Source: Nepenthes gracilis (Eukaryota > Streptophyta > Magnoliopsida > Caryophyllales > Nepenthaceae). From it: 64,000 bases of DNA. The position numbers were made by a program, and so were the translations under genes. Shown here in pieces: positions 12,401-24,400 of the stretch; position 1 is the first letter of the stretch, and each line of letters starts with the position of its first letter. The notes below the pieces were generated by a model that saw only the letters and a list, made by a program, of their open reading frames with translations, was not told the DNA's origin and did no database searches. The stretch is from contig BSYO01000016.1 of the NCBI GenBank assembly GCA_033239525.1, positions 3,917,045 to 3,981,044 on the forward strand, written 5' to 3'.

Positions 12401-15400
12401 TTTTAACAACAATAGGTGGCACAAAGCCCTTAAGGGGGAATGGAAACTGAACTTCCTTTTGGTTCTCCCCATAAAACAACCTTCCTTTTTTGAAGAATCT
12501 ATTTGAATTCTTTATTATGGTCCTGTTGTTGGGACAACTTAAAGTGGATTTGTTGATTATGTTATGGCCGGAGTCCTACTCACGATCGAATTGGGGGAAG
12601 TTGTAGGTATTATTGCGGGATGATAAAATATGGCAAAACATGTATCACGAATGACCGCCCAAACCTTCTTCTTTCTTCTCCTGTCCTTGGAAGCATAGGC
12701 AGGTCAATTGCTTCTTTTGACTTCTGATTCTAGAGAACCTTTTGATTTATCGGAAGTAGAGGAAGAAGAATGCATCCCCAAAAGCCCTCCACCCCACATC
12801 TGCGTCAACAACCCATGTGATTTGTTCAAAAGTGATTCGGCGGTGCCGAGTGGAAGGGTCGTCGCTTAGGAAGAGGAATCTGGTGGTAGCTCAAGGCTTT
12901 ACAATGAATACGAATACCAAGTGCAAGGCGATCCTCATCCATTTCTTGCTGAAGAAGAAAGCTAAAACTCTAGAGTCTAATCAGTTAGCTCACTCCAACT
13001 ATGAATGCTTTTTATATTGCCCCCAATTTTTATGAAATACAAAAAGATGCGGTCAATAGAGCTAGAACCACACCTGTAAACCACGTCAATTCTCGAGGGG
13101 GTAAAATTACTGAATAAATACAAGCTGTGGCTAACACCGAGGCATCCCTATCCTATAGGTACAACGTTTAAATGAATAGAGAACCTTTTCTTCTATATGG
13201 ATGAGGTTTCCAGATTCAAGGCTTCCGTCTTTGTTCTGGTTTCTCCGGTAGGTCCATGCCAAGCATTAGTGTAGATTGATGTATTTCACTTAAAATGAAA
13301 GTGTCTCTTAGCTGGATTATAGGCTTCGAAGAACGTTTTATAAAACTCTTTGTCCCCTAAATTTGATTGGAGAAAGAAGTAGAAAATCCCCGCTGGAGGG
13401 AAAATCTTTGGATCAACACTAGTTGACTTTACCTTTCCACACAACCAAAGAATTGAATCTCAAAACGGTAGCACAAAGAAAAGCAGCATTTCCCGCTTCG
13501 CTATATATCAGGAATTGCGGACTTCATTAACTCCCTAACCATGAATGGCTTGAACTCCCTATCACATGAAACCGTAAGCTACCAAGCAATGAAAGCCCTT
13601 ATAACATAATTAAGCCAACCAACAAGCCGATTGCACAAACGCCTTAATCTGAACCAGTGGCTTACTTTTTCTAAGTAATGGGGAAGAGGGAGAGAATAGA
13701 GAGTAAGGGGGGCCTTCGCTTCATTAGAAATTGGACCCGGACTTTCTTTCTTCTTTTGCGGAGCTCTAAGAAAGTCACCGGTGGCAGGTTAGTACAGTAG
13801 CGCAAAGTACTCTTGTGTACTTACGTCACTTGGCTCGTGCGCAACCTCACCCCATTATGTTATGGAAGAATTGAGCTTATTGCCGAGCTGGTTATTCAGA
13901 GCCAGCAATTGGATGCTAGATTTCGTCCCGTACTAAGTAGAACTTCTGCTATTCAATCATAGAATCAATTCCAATCAAGCGAAAAAAGCCTTTTCTATGT
14001 TATTAAAAAAGTATCTGACAATCCCTCGCAATCAAAGTCAAATAGTTTTTTAGCATTCAATAAAGTTAGAGGTAGCTGGGCTTTGGCACAGAAGTTTGAT
14101 CTTTATTAAGTCATTTTGCATTCTATGAATGAGGAATGAGGTGGGTTCCTTCGGGTTGGATAGACAGTAGAGATAGGAACTCAAATCTTTAGGGTAGGCT
14201 TTCTAAGGCTAAAAAAGTCAAACGTTTCTAGTGATGGATCCACAATGAATCCTAACTTTCTCGATTCCAACGCAATTTCTCCTTTTGGAGCTGATGTAAC
14301 AAACTACATGAGCCTCCCTACGAAGCCAACATAAATACTATTCGAAATTGATTTTGCCTATTCAGAGTGGTTCATCGTCAAAAGAACCCTCCTTGTGTCC
14401 ACTAGCGCTCTTGTCTAGAGTGAAGAGAAGGTGAAAAAGCGCCGCTGAAGCAGCATGAGCAGGCTTCTATTGCTACACAACAATAGACTAGGATAGCATT
14501 TTGTGCCCAGAAAAGACGAATTCCAATCACATTCCTATTACTGAAAGCCAATCATTACCCAATGATTTGAATGTAATCTGACTCGGGAAAAGAGAGAACA
14601 AGCAGAAGTGTTCTTCTTTCTCTTTTATATGATAGAACTGAATTCTCCTTTTGAATGGACATTGACCTCCTTAGAATAGGTTCTAGTAAGGGTAAGGGGT
14701 AGCCTTTTCTTCAACCCTTGGGAGAAGAGCTGAGTGCCGATGAAATACTTTTTGAGAGAACCGTACATAAGATTTTTACCTCATACGGCTCCTGCCTTAT
14801 ATGCATAGTGAGAATAGTTCAATCGTAGACTTTTTTTCTGAGCTAGGGTAGTAAAGCTAGCTCTTTGTATCATTGGCATTGGGCAGGTTCACCTGGCTAT
14901 AAAACAATTGTGACTCTAGATTGTTTGAAATTTGATAAATGAAAAATGAATCCCAATAGCACTTCCGCATAAAAACTCTACCAAAGGAGATCTGGCAGAT
15001 GGTCACAACTTCAATCCGCCTACCTGGCTTCTTGGTTCCTGGGAAACGACGTTCCCTTTGTTTTGTAAAGGAAGCCTTTTGTTTGATAAATAATTAGAGT
15101 TGACATGAAATGGATCACGGAAGAAAACGAATTCGATGAATAAATGATTCCTCCCACTCACACGGGTTCTTCACTAGCCCACCTAGTTTTCCTTCCTTTA
15201 CTACTCTTATCACTTTCGCCTATTTCACCATCTCCTTCAGGTTGTCTGTCCTGTCTACTACGCCTTCGTTTTCCAAAAGCCTATATTGGCTTAGCTCTTT
15301 TCAGGTTGAAGAAAGAGGGGCAGCTTGAAAACTTTCACCATATTTAGAAAGATGTCTTGGTTGAATGCTTACTGTGGAGAAAAAGGCTACTTTTAAGGTG

Positions 15401-18400
15401 TTGTCTTTCCCGATTTCTGTCGTTCACCTTTTTGGTTTAGTTGAATTCTGTTCTCTCTCTAGGCTTTTTGGTGCCCATTTGCTTTTAGCAGATGAAAGGG
15501 GAACCCATGGTTAAAGGTAGGGGCTTACTCCCTGACATTCGTTCTTATTATTAAGTGGAATTTCGCTTAATGGATGGACAGAAATCTTTACTGAACTATG
15601 ATCAGCCATCATATTAGCAAATAAACGTATTCCTGAGCTTAATGCGTGAAAACAATGATAGATTAGCTCAAGGACACAACATCTCCAAAACTACCATTAG
15701 ACCTTTTTTTTAATCACTTTAAGTAATGCCAAAAGAAGGAATGTCTCTGAACCTAGAACTAGATGATGAATCAAAGTTCTTGCTTGAGTCAAAACCCCTT
15801 TCCACCTGGTTTTGATGAACCCATTCTTCCCATGCAAATCATGAGGAAGGATCGATTCCTTGGGATCCTTCATTTCCTCAAACGGAAGGAACAGAGATAG
15901 AATCTCCCAAACAGCAAGCAAAGAGCAGAGTGACAATGCAAGGAGGTAGGTTGCCTAAATGAAGCTTGTTCCTTTCAAAGAAAGTAAGTGAAGGAAGCAA
16001 AAGAAGTGGAAGAAGATCAGTGCGAGGATTGGAGTCAAACCGGCACTGCTGGATTCGAAAAAAATGTGGGTTCAACCTAAGAATGATCGTTATTTGTTAA
16101 CCCATTTCACCGAAAAGGCTACGTTCGGGGGGACTTCGCTTTCTTATAGTCCTCCTTCACCCCCTCCAACAAAAATGGATGAACCGGTAGGACACTTCTA
16201 CGTAGTGAAGAAGGGGCTGGCATAAGGAAGATAACAAGAAGAATATCAAGTCTTTCTCTCTTTCCAAAACAACTTTGTTGGGGCTTCGGTCCCACACACA
16301 AACCATCTATTGAGAGTAGATTGACGGTGTTGAGAAATTTCCAGTATAAGTAGTAGTTAAACCAACATAATGAAAAAGCTAGCAAAAGGGCAGGCCTAGA
16401 GTCGGGTGAGGCTATTGACCAACTTGAACTCTATTTGAAACTGAAGATGATATTAGTCATATTACAACTTGAGAGGAATCGCGGATATCGTATAAAAACA
16501 CCAAAGAATTTTCAAGACGGAAGTTCTCCTATAGAAGCGGTATTCATGCCTGTTCGAAATGTGAATTTCAACCGTTTAAAGGATATTTTCGATTGGGAAA
16601 TAGCTAAACTGCGTGAAGAAATGAAATCGAAGTATGATGCTAAGCTTACTAAGGAAAAGGCTCATAGAGGGTTTGGCTCTACTCTACTTAGGTAGAGGCA
16701 GAAGATGAAAAGAAATGCCAAGTAGATGACTTGTCGGGCCTTTGTAGTGGGACTTCTTTGGGAAAAAGAACTTGAATAACTTTGTTTTTTGAAGGAATCG
16801 TCATTTTCTATTATGTCATTCACAACCTCGGCGTATTTCGGATGCTTGAAGGCCCCGCTGACCCGAAGTGATTTAGAAAGATTCTTCTTTATCGATGGTG
16901 ATTGATCATGGTATCCATAGCGTTGCTTTTTTTTTGGCTAAATCCTAATTTCGGTTTGCTTTTTTTGGTCGTCGAGCCTGATCTACTTACTCTTTTCCTG
17001 TATTTTCCCTCATGCAGCATGAATCAACATAATCATAAGATTTAAATACTTGCGGCAATATATTGATTTTCTTCTCCAACGGTAGGCTTGATGTGGTAGC
17101 ATCGTCCTTTGTAACGATCAAGGCTGGTAAGTCCATCGGTCCACACAGTTGTCCATGTACCAGTAGAAGATTCGGCAGCTACCGCGGCCCCTGCTTCTTC
17201 TGGTGGAACTCCAGGTTGAGGAGTTACTCGGAATGCTTCCAAGATATCAGTATCTTTGGTTTGATAGTAAGGAGTATAATAAGTCCTTTTTGAATCTTTA
17301 ACACCAGCTTTGAATCCAACACTTGCTTTAGTCTCTGTTTGTGGTGACATAAGTCCCTCATTGTATAATTGGCAAGCGATCTATTTTAAAGAAGAAAACA
17401 CAAAGGACCTGATCCAATTGAAAATTTCTTTACTTTACATTCTTTTTATTTATCATTCTTTTCCATTCTTTCTTTTTTAGAAAAATGGAATAGCATTTCC
17501 CGCTTCGCTATATGATTTCATTATTACTTGATTTTAGGAGGGCTTGTAGGGCTGTATTGGATTAGTAACCACTACTGTAGCATGCATGCGATAAGTGAGC
17601 TTGAAACCCTCTCAATGGATGGATCCGGGTGAGAGTGATAGCCAATCCCAAGTCGTTGAAACGTAGATGAAGATGAAGTCACCCTCTTGGAATAAAAGAG
17701 AATAAGATCAGATGGTTCAGCTATCTCTTCTTCCTATCCCGCGGATAGTTTACTACGTGAAGCTAGTATTGAAGTTCCATTTCCTAGCCTTGGGAAAGAT
17801 TGGATTGGATGTTTCTCTCTGTAGGATTTGGCATAAGTAGGACTAGCACCACTATTGGGATACCTTTTCGGGCAAGGTTCCAACCTCACAGCCCTACTTG
17901 CTTCCCCTTTATTGAAGGCGGAGTCGTCGCAAGTTTGTCGCTTTAAGGCTAGGATTCCCTTTGCTGAACATCAAAAGATGTGGTATCTTACTTATTACTT
18001 CTATTTTTATCTAATTAAAAGCAAAAGTAAGTATTTCTTTTTTTACACTTCTTACTAGTAGATAATGTCCATGCTAGCCCCTTCTTCCCTACGTAGAAGT
18101 GTCCTATCGATTCATACTTTTTTGTTTGAACTTTTGTTTTCATAGTGGTAATAATGCAAACCCTACCTGAACAAGTTTTGGGTAGGCGGGTTGGTGCAGG
18201 GGACTTTCATGGGTTCGATGGCTCTTTGACTGGTATGCTTGAAAATGGTGATTGAAAAATGGACTTTTGAAATTCGATTTGTCATAGGCCTTTTATTTGG
18301 TGGGTAACATCGATGAAGCTACCACAAAAGCTATGAATAGATAGCAAATTAAACAAAAAATTCAACAAGTGAAGAATTGATGATAGATGCAAAGTTCTTG

Positions 18401-21400
18401 TCAGAAAAGCATAACTAATATTCTCAACTTTTGCAAATGAGCTATTAGTCAAAATAATGCCTAGAACAGTAAAACATAGTTGATAATTAGGTTGGATATC
18501 TATGAACCTAATTATGTGACCAGAGGCACAAGAGTCAATAGCTCAAGCTCAAGAGGACATTGAGAGCCAGGCAATGGGGTTGCTTGATTATACAAAATAG
18601 TTATATTCCAATCATGAATTGTACTAGGCTTCCCATGTAATTGCCAAAATTTATTTTGTGTATGACCAGAACAAGGGTTTTTTTTTTTTTCAGTTTTTAG
18701 TGTTTGTGATGAGTTCAAGTAGCTTGGAGCTTCCTAGCTTAAGAATGGCGGAGTTTTAAGCAAAAAAAGGAAAGAAAGATAGCACTTCCCATTTCAAGAA
18801 GGAAGTAAAACTCCAAAAGAAAGTACTTTTAGGATTTTTGTTCATAGAGAATTTACCATTACAATCTAATATTTATACTAGTTACAACCTATAATATTCT
18901 GTCTGCATGATTATCTTTTAACAGAAAATTTAAGAGTCAGCAATAATGGAGCAAGGATGCTCTACAATGGACTGAAAGGAAAAAAAAAAAGAAGAAGCAA
19001 CTAATTTCTAATTAGCCCATGCCACTGTCACCTACCAATTAACCTCTTACTAGAACCCAATGGATGCCCAAATTTCTTCCTTACTGAAATAACTGCCTAT
19101 TGAAACCCAATAGATGACTCAGATTTCTTTCTCACTGACACCCCAGGTTCTTCTTGTCATCCTATTCTAAATCCTTCTTCTCTATCACAATACACCCTTC
19201 TCTGCCATCTGACTCTATCACCCGTTTCCCTTATGTTGCTCTTCTTTACATCCTACTCTATGCCATTCCCTGTACTTCCCAACTCAGCTTCACTATTGCC
19301 ATTAGCACCCAACAGAAGTCCCTCCCCTTCAAAGCATCTTGCCCACAAGGTGCAGATGTTGAGTTTGGAGGGTGCTGATATTGAAGTCAACTTCGGTGAC
19401 TTTTTCTTTCCAAACTTCCAGATCTGTTTTCCCATTACTTTTTTAGGCTCAGGTAGCATTCCTCCTTCCTTGTCTAGCAGCATCAAGGAGGGGTTTGTGA
19501 TCACTTGAGACCCAATGTGTTGCTTCAAAGCTGATACGTGGAAAACCGGGTGAAGCTTAAAAGAGGGAGGAAGATCCAAATAGTAACTTACAATTTCTAT
19601 TTTTGCTTTAATCTTGTATAACCCAAAAAATCTTGTCATTAACTTTAAATTCCTTCGAAAAGCTATAGACTTTTGGTGGTATGATTGTAGGCAGAGATAC
19701 ACCCAATCATTGATTTGGGACTCCCTCTCGTTTTGATGTCGATTATATTGTGTCTTTATCCTCCATTGAGCTGCAACTAGGTTTTCCTTTAATAGTACTT
19801 GAATCTGATCTCTAGTCTCGAGTTCTTCATCTATTGCAACATTTGTCGTAATTCCCTTGATAAACCCAACTAGTCGCGGAGGTTGTATTCCATAAACAGC
19901 TTTAAAAGGAGTCATCTCGATAGAAGAGTGGTGGTTAGTGTTGTACCATCATTCAGCCATAGCTAGCCAATGAAACCATGACTTGGGCTTGTCACCTATA
20001 TAATAGGTCAGAAATTGTTCGAAGCATTTATTGACCACTTCAATTTGTCCGTCTGATTATGGATGACATGTCAAGTTGTAAACTAACTCAGTCCCTTGTA
20101 ACTTAAATAATTATTGCTAAAAAGAATTTGTAAAACTTAGGTCCTGATCATTTGCTATGGTTTTGGATATTTCATGGAGTTTTGTGATGTGGTTAAGGAA
20201 TAAATGGGCCATTTTGGTTGCCCTATCTGGGTGGATGAGAGGGATGAAGTGGGAATATTTGGTTAACCTATCCACAACTACTAAAATGGAGTTGTACTTG
20301 TGGGATGTTGATAATCCTTTAGATGAAGTCCATGGACAAATTTTTCTAGGGCTGGTCTGGGATTGGGAAGGGTTGTAGGAGTCCATAAGGTTTTTTTGTT
20401 TCAATTTTTGTTTGTTGACATGTTGGACACTTTGATAAATTTTCTTAATCTTTTCTCATCCCTCTCTAATGCACATTAGCTCTAAGCTTGGCTAAGGGTT
20501 TTGTGATAATCTAAATGGTCTCCAATTGGGCTGCAATGCACCCATTATAAAATTTTTGTTAAAATCTGTGTTTTTTAAAACAAAATTTTTCTTTTTAAAA
20601 ATAATTCTATTCTGAAAATTGTAAGAGTTAGATACTACCATGCCTCCTTGTAATTGTTGGACAAGTGTCATCAATTCTAGGTCAGCTAGGTAGGAAGCCT
20701 TAAGTTCATCTAGCAAGTGAGCACTCGGGTAAAATATAATCATAATTGTCAGTTTTTCCTCTCTTCTGGATAAGACATCTACTACCCTATTTTTGTACCC
20801 CTTTTTGTATTCTATTATGAAATCATACCTTAGCAACTTAGTTATCCATTATTGCTGTAAAGTACCCACTAGCTTGAGGAGGAACTTAAGACTATGTTGG
20901 TCAGTCTTAATAATAAAAGTTTGCCCAATCAAGTCAAGTTGCCATTTTTTAACGGCAATTACAAGGGCCAACAGTTCCTTTTCGTAGTTAGAAAGGTGTA
21001 GGGACTTACCATTTAAGGCTTGCTCGCCATTTTTATCAGTAATTACAAGGGCTAGCAGTTACTTCTTGTAGGTAGAAAGGTGTTGGGACTTCCCCTTCAA
21101 GGCTTGGCTAAGGAAAGCAATAGGTCTATATTCTTGCATCAACACAGCTCCAATTCCTCCTGTTGAGATCTCACACTCAATCTGAAACTTCTTTGAAAAA
21201 TCAGGCAAAGCCAAGACTAGTGATTGGGACACGGCTTACTTAAGCTGTTGAAAGGCGGCTTGAGCCTGTTCATTTTACTTAAAGGAATTTTCTTTTGCTA
21301 AGTTATAAGGGGGGCCGCTAAGAAGTCATAGTTTTTAATGAACTTAGGGTAATATTCGGCTAACGCTAGGAATCCTCTTAATGATTTAACAATGGTTGGC

Positions 21401-24400
21401 AAACTACTATCCATCATCATAGGAATTTGGAAGGATCAACCCATACCCCTCCCTCCAAAATAATATGCCTAGATATTCTATCTCACTACACTCAAAATAA
21501 CACTTAATTTGACAAAAAGCTGATGATTTTGTAGAGTCTGTAGAACTTTCCCTAAATACATCTCATGATCTCTTAGGGTTTAACTATATACTAAAATGTT
21601 GTTAGAGAAAAACCAATAATAATTTCCCTCGGTACCCTATCAATGATTTAACAATGGTTGGCAAACTACATCCGTCATCACAGGAATTTTGGAAGGATCA
21701 ACCCATACCCCTCCCTCTGAAATAATATTTCTAGATACTCTATCTCACTACACTCAAAACAACACTTAATTTTACATATAGTTGATGATTCTGTAGAGTT
21801 TGTTGAACTTTCCCTAAATGTGTCTCATGATCTCTTAGGGTTTAACTATATACTAAGATGTTGTCAGAGAAAAACCAATAATAATTTTCCAAGAACTTAA
21901 CAATGTTGTTCATTAGTCCTTGAAAGGTGGCCGGTGCTTTAGCCAAACCGAAGGGCATCACCAAAAACTCGTACTAACCCTTATGGGTTTGAAAGGCAGT
22001 TTTTGGAATACCAGATTCCTTCATCCAAATCTGGTGGTACTCGGACCTCAAATCCAATTTTGAAAAAAATAGTGTCTCCACACAACTCACCTAGTAGCTC
22101 ATCAGTGATAGGTATGGGTTATTTGTCTTTAACAATTTTATGATTAAGAGTTCGATAATTGATGCACATCCTCGAACTCCTGTCGGCCTTTCTAACTAGT
22201 AAAGGTAGGGATGAGTAGGGGCTTTAGCAGTTACAAATTAGCCCTGTTTTCAGTAATTTCCTTACTAGTTTTTCAATTTCCCCCTTCTGGTAATATGCAT
22301 ACCAATAAGGCATCTCTGAAATGGGTTTGATGTTATTTTTCAGTATTATTTGGTGTTCATGATCTCAATTTGGTGGTAGGCCTTGGGGTTCTGCAAACAC
22401 TTACAGGAATTTAAAGATTAAGTCTTGAATTACCAGTGAATTAATGACAGACTCCTTATCAATGGTGCTGTCAAGTAATTTTAGTACCACTCTGTTTTCT
22501 ACATCTGAATTTTCACTCCAGCAACTCCCCTCAATCACTGTATTACTGGTGATTTTTAATCCCCTCATTATCACCTCCTTTTCTCCATACGTGAATTTTG
22601 TATTTGAAGTGACAGGAAATCCCAAGGTATGGGCCCTTAAGTCTGTAGTCACCGTATCCCTTGGACTACATCGCAACCTCCCAACGATAAAATCAATAAA
22701 TTTGCTTGGAAAACATTACCCTAGATCTGTAAGTTTACCTTTGCACAGCAACCTTCTCCTTTAACTAAATCTCCATTAGTAATCTGGTTTTTCACAAGAG
22801 TATCAGTCAAATCTTCTAACTGGTCCCTCTTCACCAAACTTAAATCTACAAATTTATGGGTGCTTCAGGAATCAAATAGCACTACCACTGTAACTCCATT
22901 TACTCTTTCCTTAACCTACATTGTCTTCGTATGTGGTGTTTTCTGTGATGGCCTGTAATGAAATTTCAGCCAATTGTTCCTCGGTGGGTTCGGCTTCTAG
23001 AGGTATGGAATTATTGAATCCTTGCTTGAAGTTTTGCTCCTTTGGTTCAGTTGGTTCTACAACCTCTACTATAAAAAGTTTCGGAGCTGAGCATTTGTCA
23101 CAGGTTCCACTTTTCACTGCAGTTGTAGCACTACCCTCATTCGCACCTTTCTTTCATTTGGGTAAGGGTGATCCCATGGACCAAGTTTTTCAGTTTGGCA
23201 GCAACATAGTAAGAATATGTTGCACTATTCAGATTCTTCTAGCTTGTGACAAACTCATTTTGGTTTCAAGCCATGCCAAATGCTTGGTGCAAGCTTGTAG
23301 GATTGAGGAGTTTGACCGAGTATCTGATTTCATTTTTATGACCTCCCAGAAAACTACTCACTTTGTTTGCGCTGAAACACCTCTAAGCCGATTGGTGATT
23401 GACTCGGACTCAATCTTATAATCTGCCACAGTTCTGGATTATCTAAGTTTTTGCAACAATTCCATAGGAACATCATATGCCATGCTACCAAATCATGTTA
23501 GTAAGGCCTGTGAAAGAGTTTCCCAATTAGTGAACTCTCTGGCCCCGTCTGCTCCTTGAAACCATAAAAGTGCCTCCCCCTCTATAAAAAAATAATGACA
23601 ACAACAGCTTCTAATTATCAGGGCTTGGTGAAGCTAAAAAAACTATTTGGCCTTGCAAATCCACCCATTGGGATTCTCACCATCAAACTGTGGAAAACCG
23701 TTTTTAACATTTCAGTGTAAGTTGATTCCTTGCTGCTCCTCTCACTCCCCTTGGATCTGTGGTGTGGATAGAGCTAGGTTGAGCTGCAAGAATTGTCTGA
23801 TACTAGTAGAACTGGTGTTCCATTTGTTCAGTTGGTCTAGCTACATTCTGCTCAATTCAATCCATCCGCTGATTGTTGCATTGCTTTGGCGGGTCTGCTT
23901 TTTGGTTGTTGCTCTACTCATTTTTGTCAATTCTTTGATTTATGGTTGCAACAACCTCGATCAATTGGATCATGTGTGTACCCTTGACCATTGAACAGCT
24001 CTAACACTAAGTTGTAGCGTGCCCTCTGTTTTTTTAAGGTTTCAATGTTTGTGATGAGTTTAGGTAGCTTAAAACTTCCTGGGTTAAGAATGGCGTAATT
24101 TCAAGCAATGAAAGGAAAGAAAGACAGCAGTTCTATTTCGAGGAGGAAATAGATCTCTAAAAGAAGGTACCCTCAAGATTTTCATTCATAGAGAATTTGT
24201 CATTACAATCTAATGTTTATCCTAATTATAGCCTATAATATTCTCACAGCATGATTCCCTTTCAACAGAAAATTTAAGAGTCAGCAATAGATGAGCAAGG
24301 ATGCTCAAAGAAGGATCTAATTCCTAGTTTCCATCATGCCCCTGTCATGCACCAATTAATTGCCTACTGGAATCCAATGGATGTCTCAGGTCTCTTCCTC

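Larger units (their letters stand above)
11190..18300. other. Organellar (probably mitochondrial) DNA insertion, about 7.1 kb
   Basis: Composition shifts to a more even base content than the flanks, and retrotransposon homology stops sharply on both sides. The segment contains a plastid rbcL 5' fragment with leader (17042-17370), a group II intron domain V (about 14754-14792) and a phrase GCATTTCCCGCTTCGCTATAT present twice (about 13486 and 17489). This mix is characteristic of higher-plant mitochondrial genomes, which carry plastid pieces; a plastid insert would show neighbouring plastid genes. No intact mitochondrial gene was recognised. Left and right limits are set by where copia integrase and protease homology end and are good to about 30-50 bp. 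Confidence 0.75.

Noticed and set aside
12817..13035. A phrase LVVAQGFT that resembles the copia RT word LVAxGYTQ
   Set aside because: Only the one word fits; flanking translation is unrelated and the region is inside the organellar block, so it is probably chance.
16020..16080. A tRNA-like look (GGATTCGAA and GGGTTCAACC words) in the organellar block
   Set aside because: I could not fold a cloverleaf with a proper acceptor stem and anticodon, so I do not call a tRNA.
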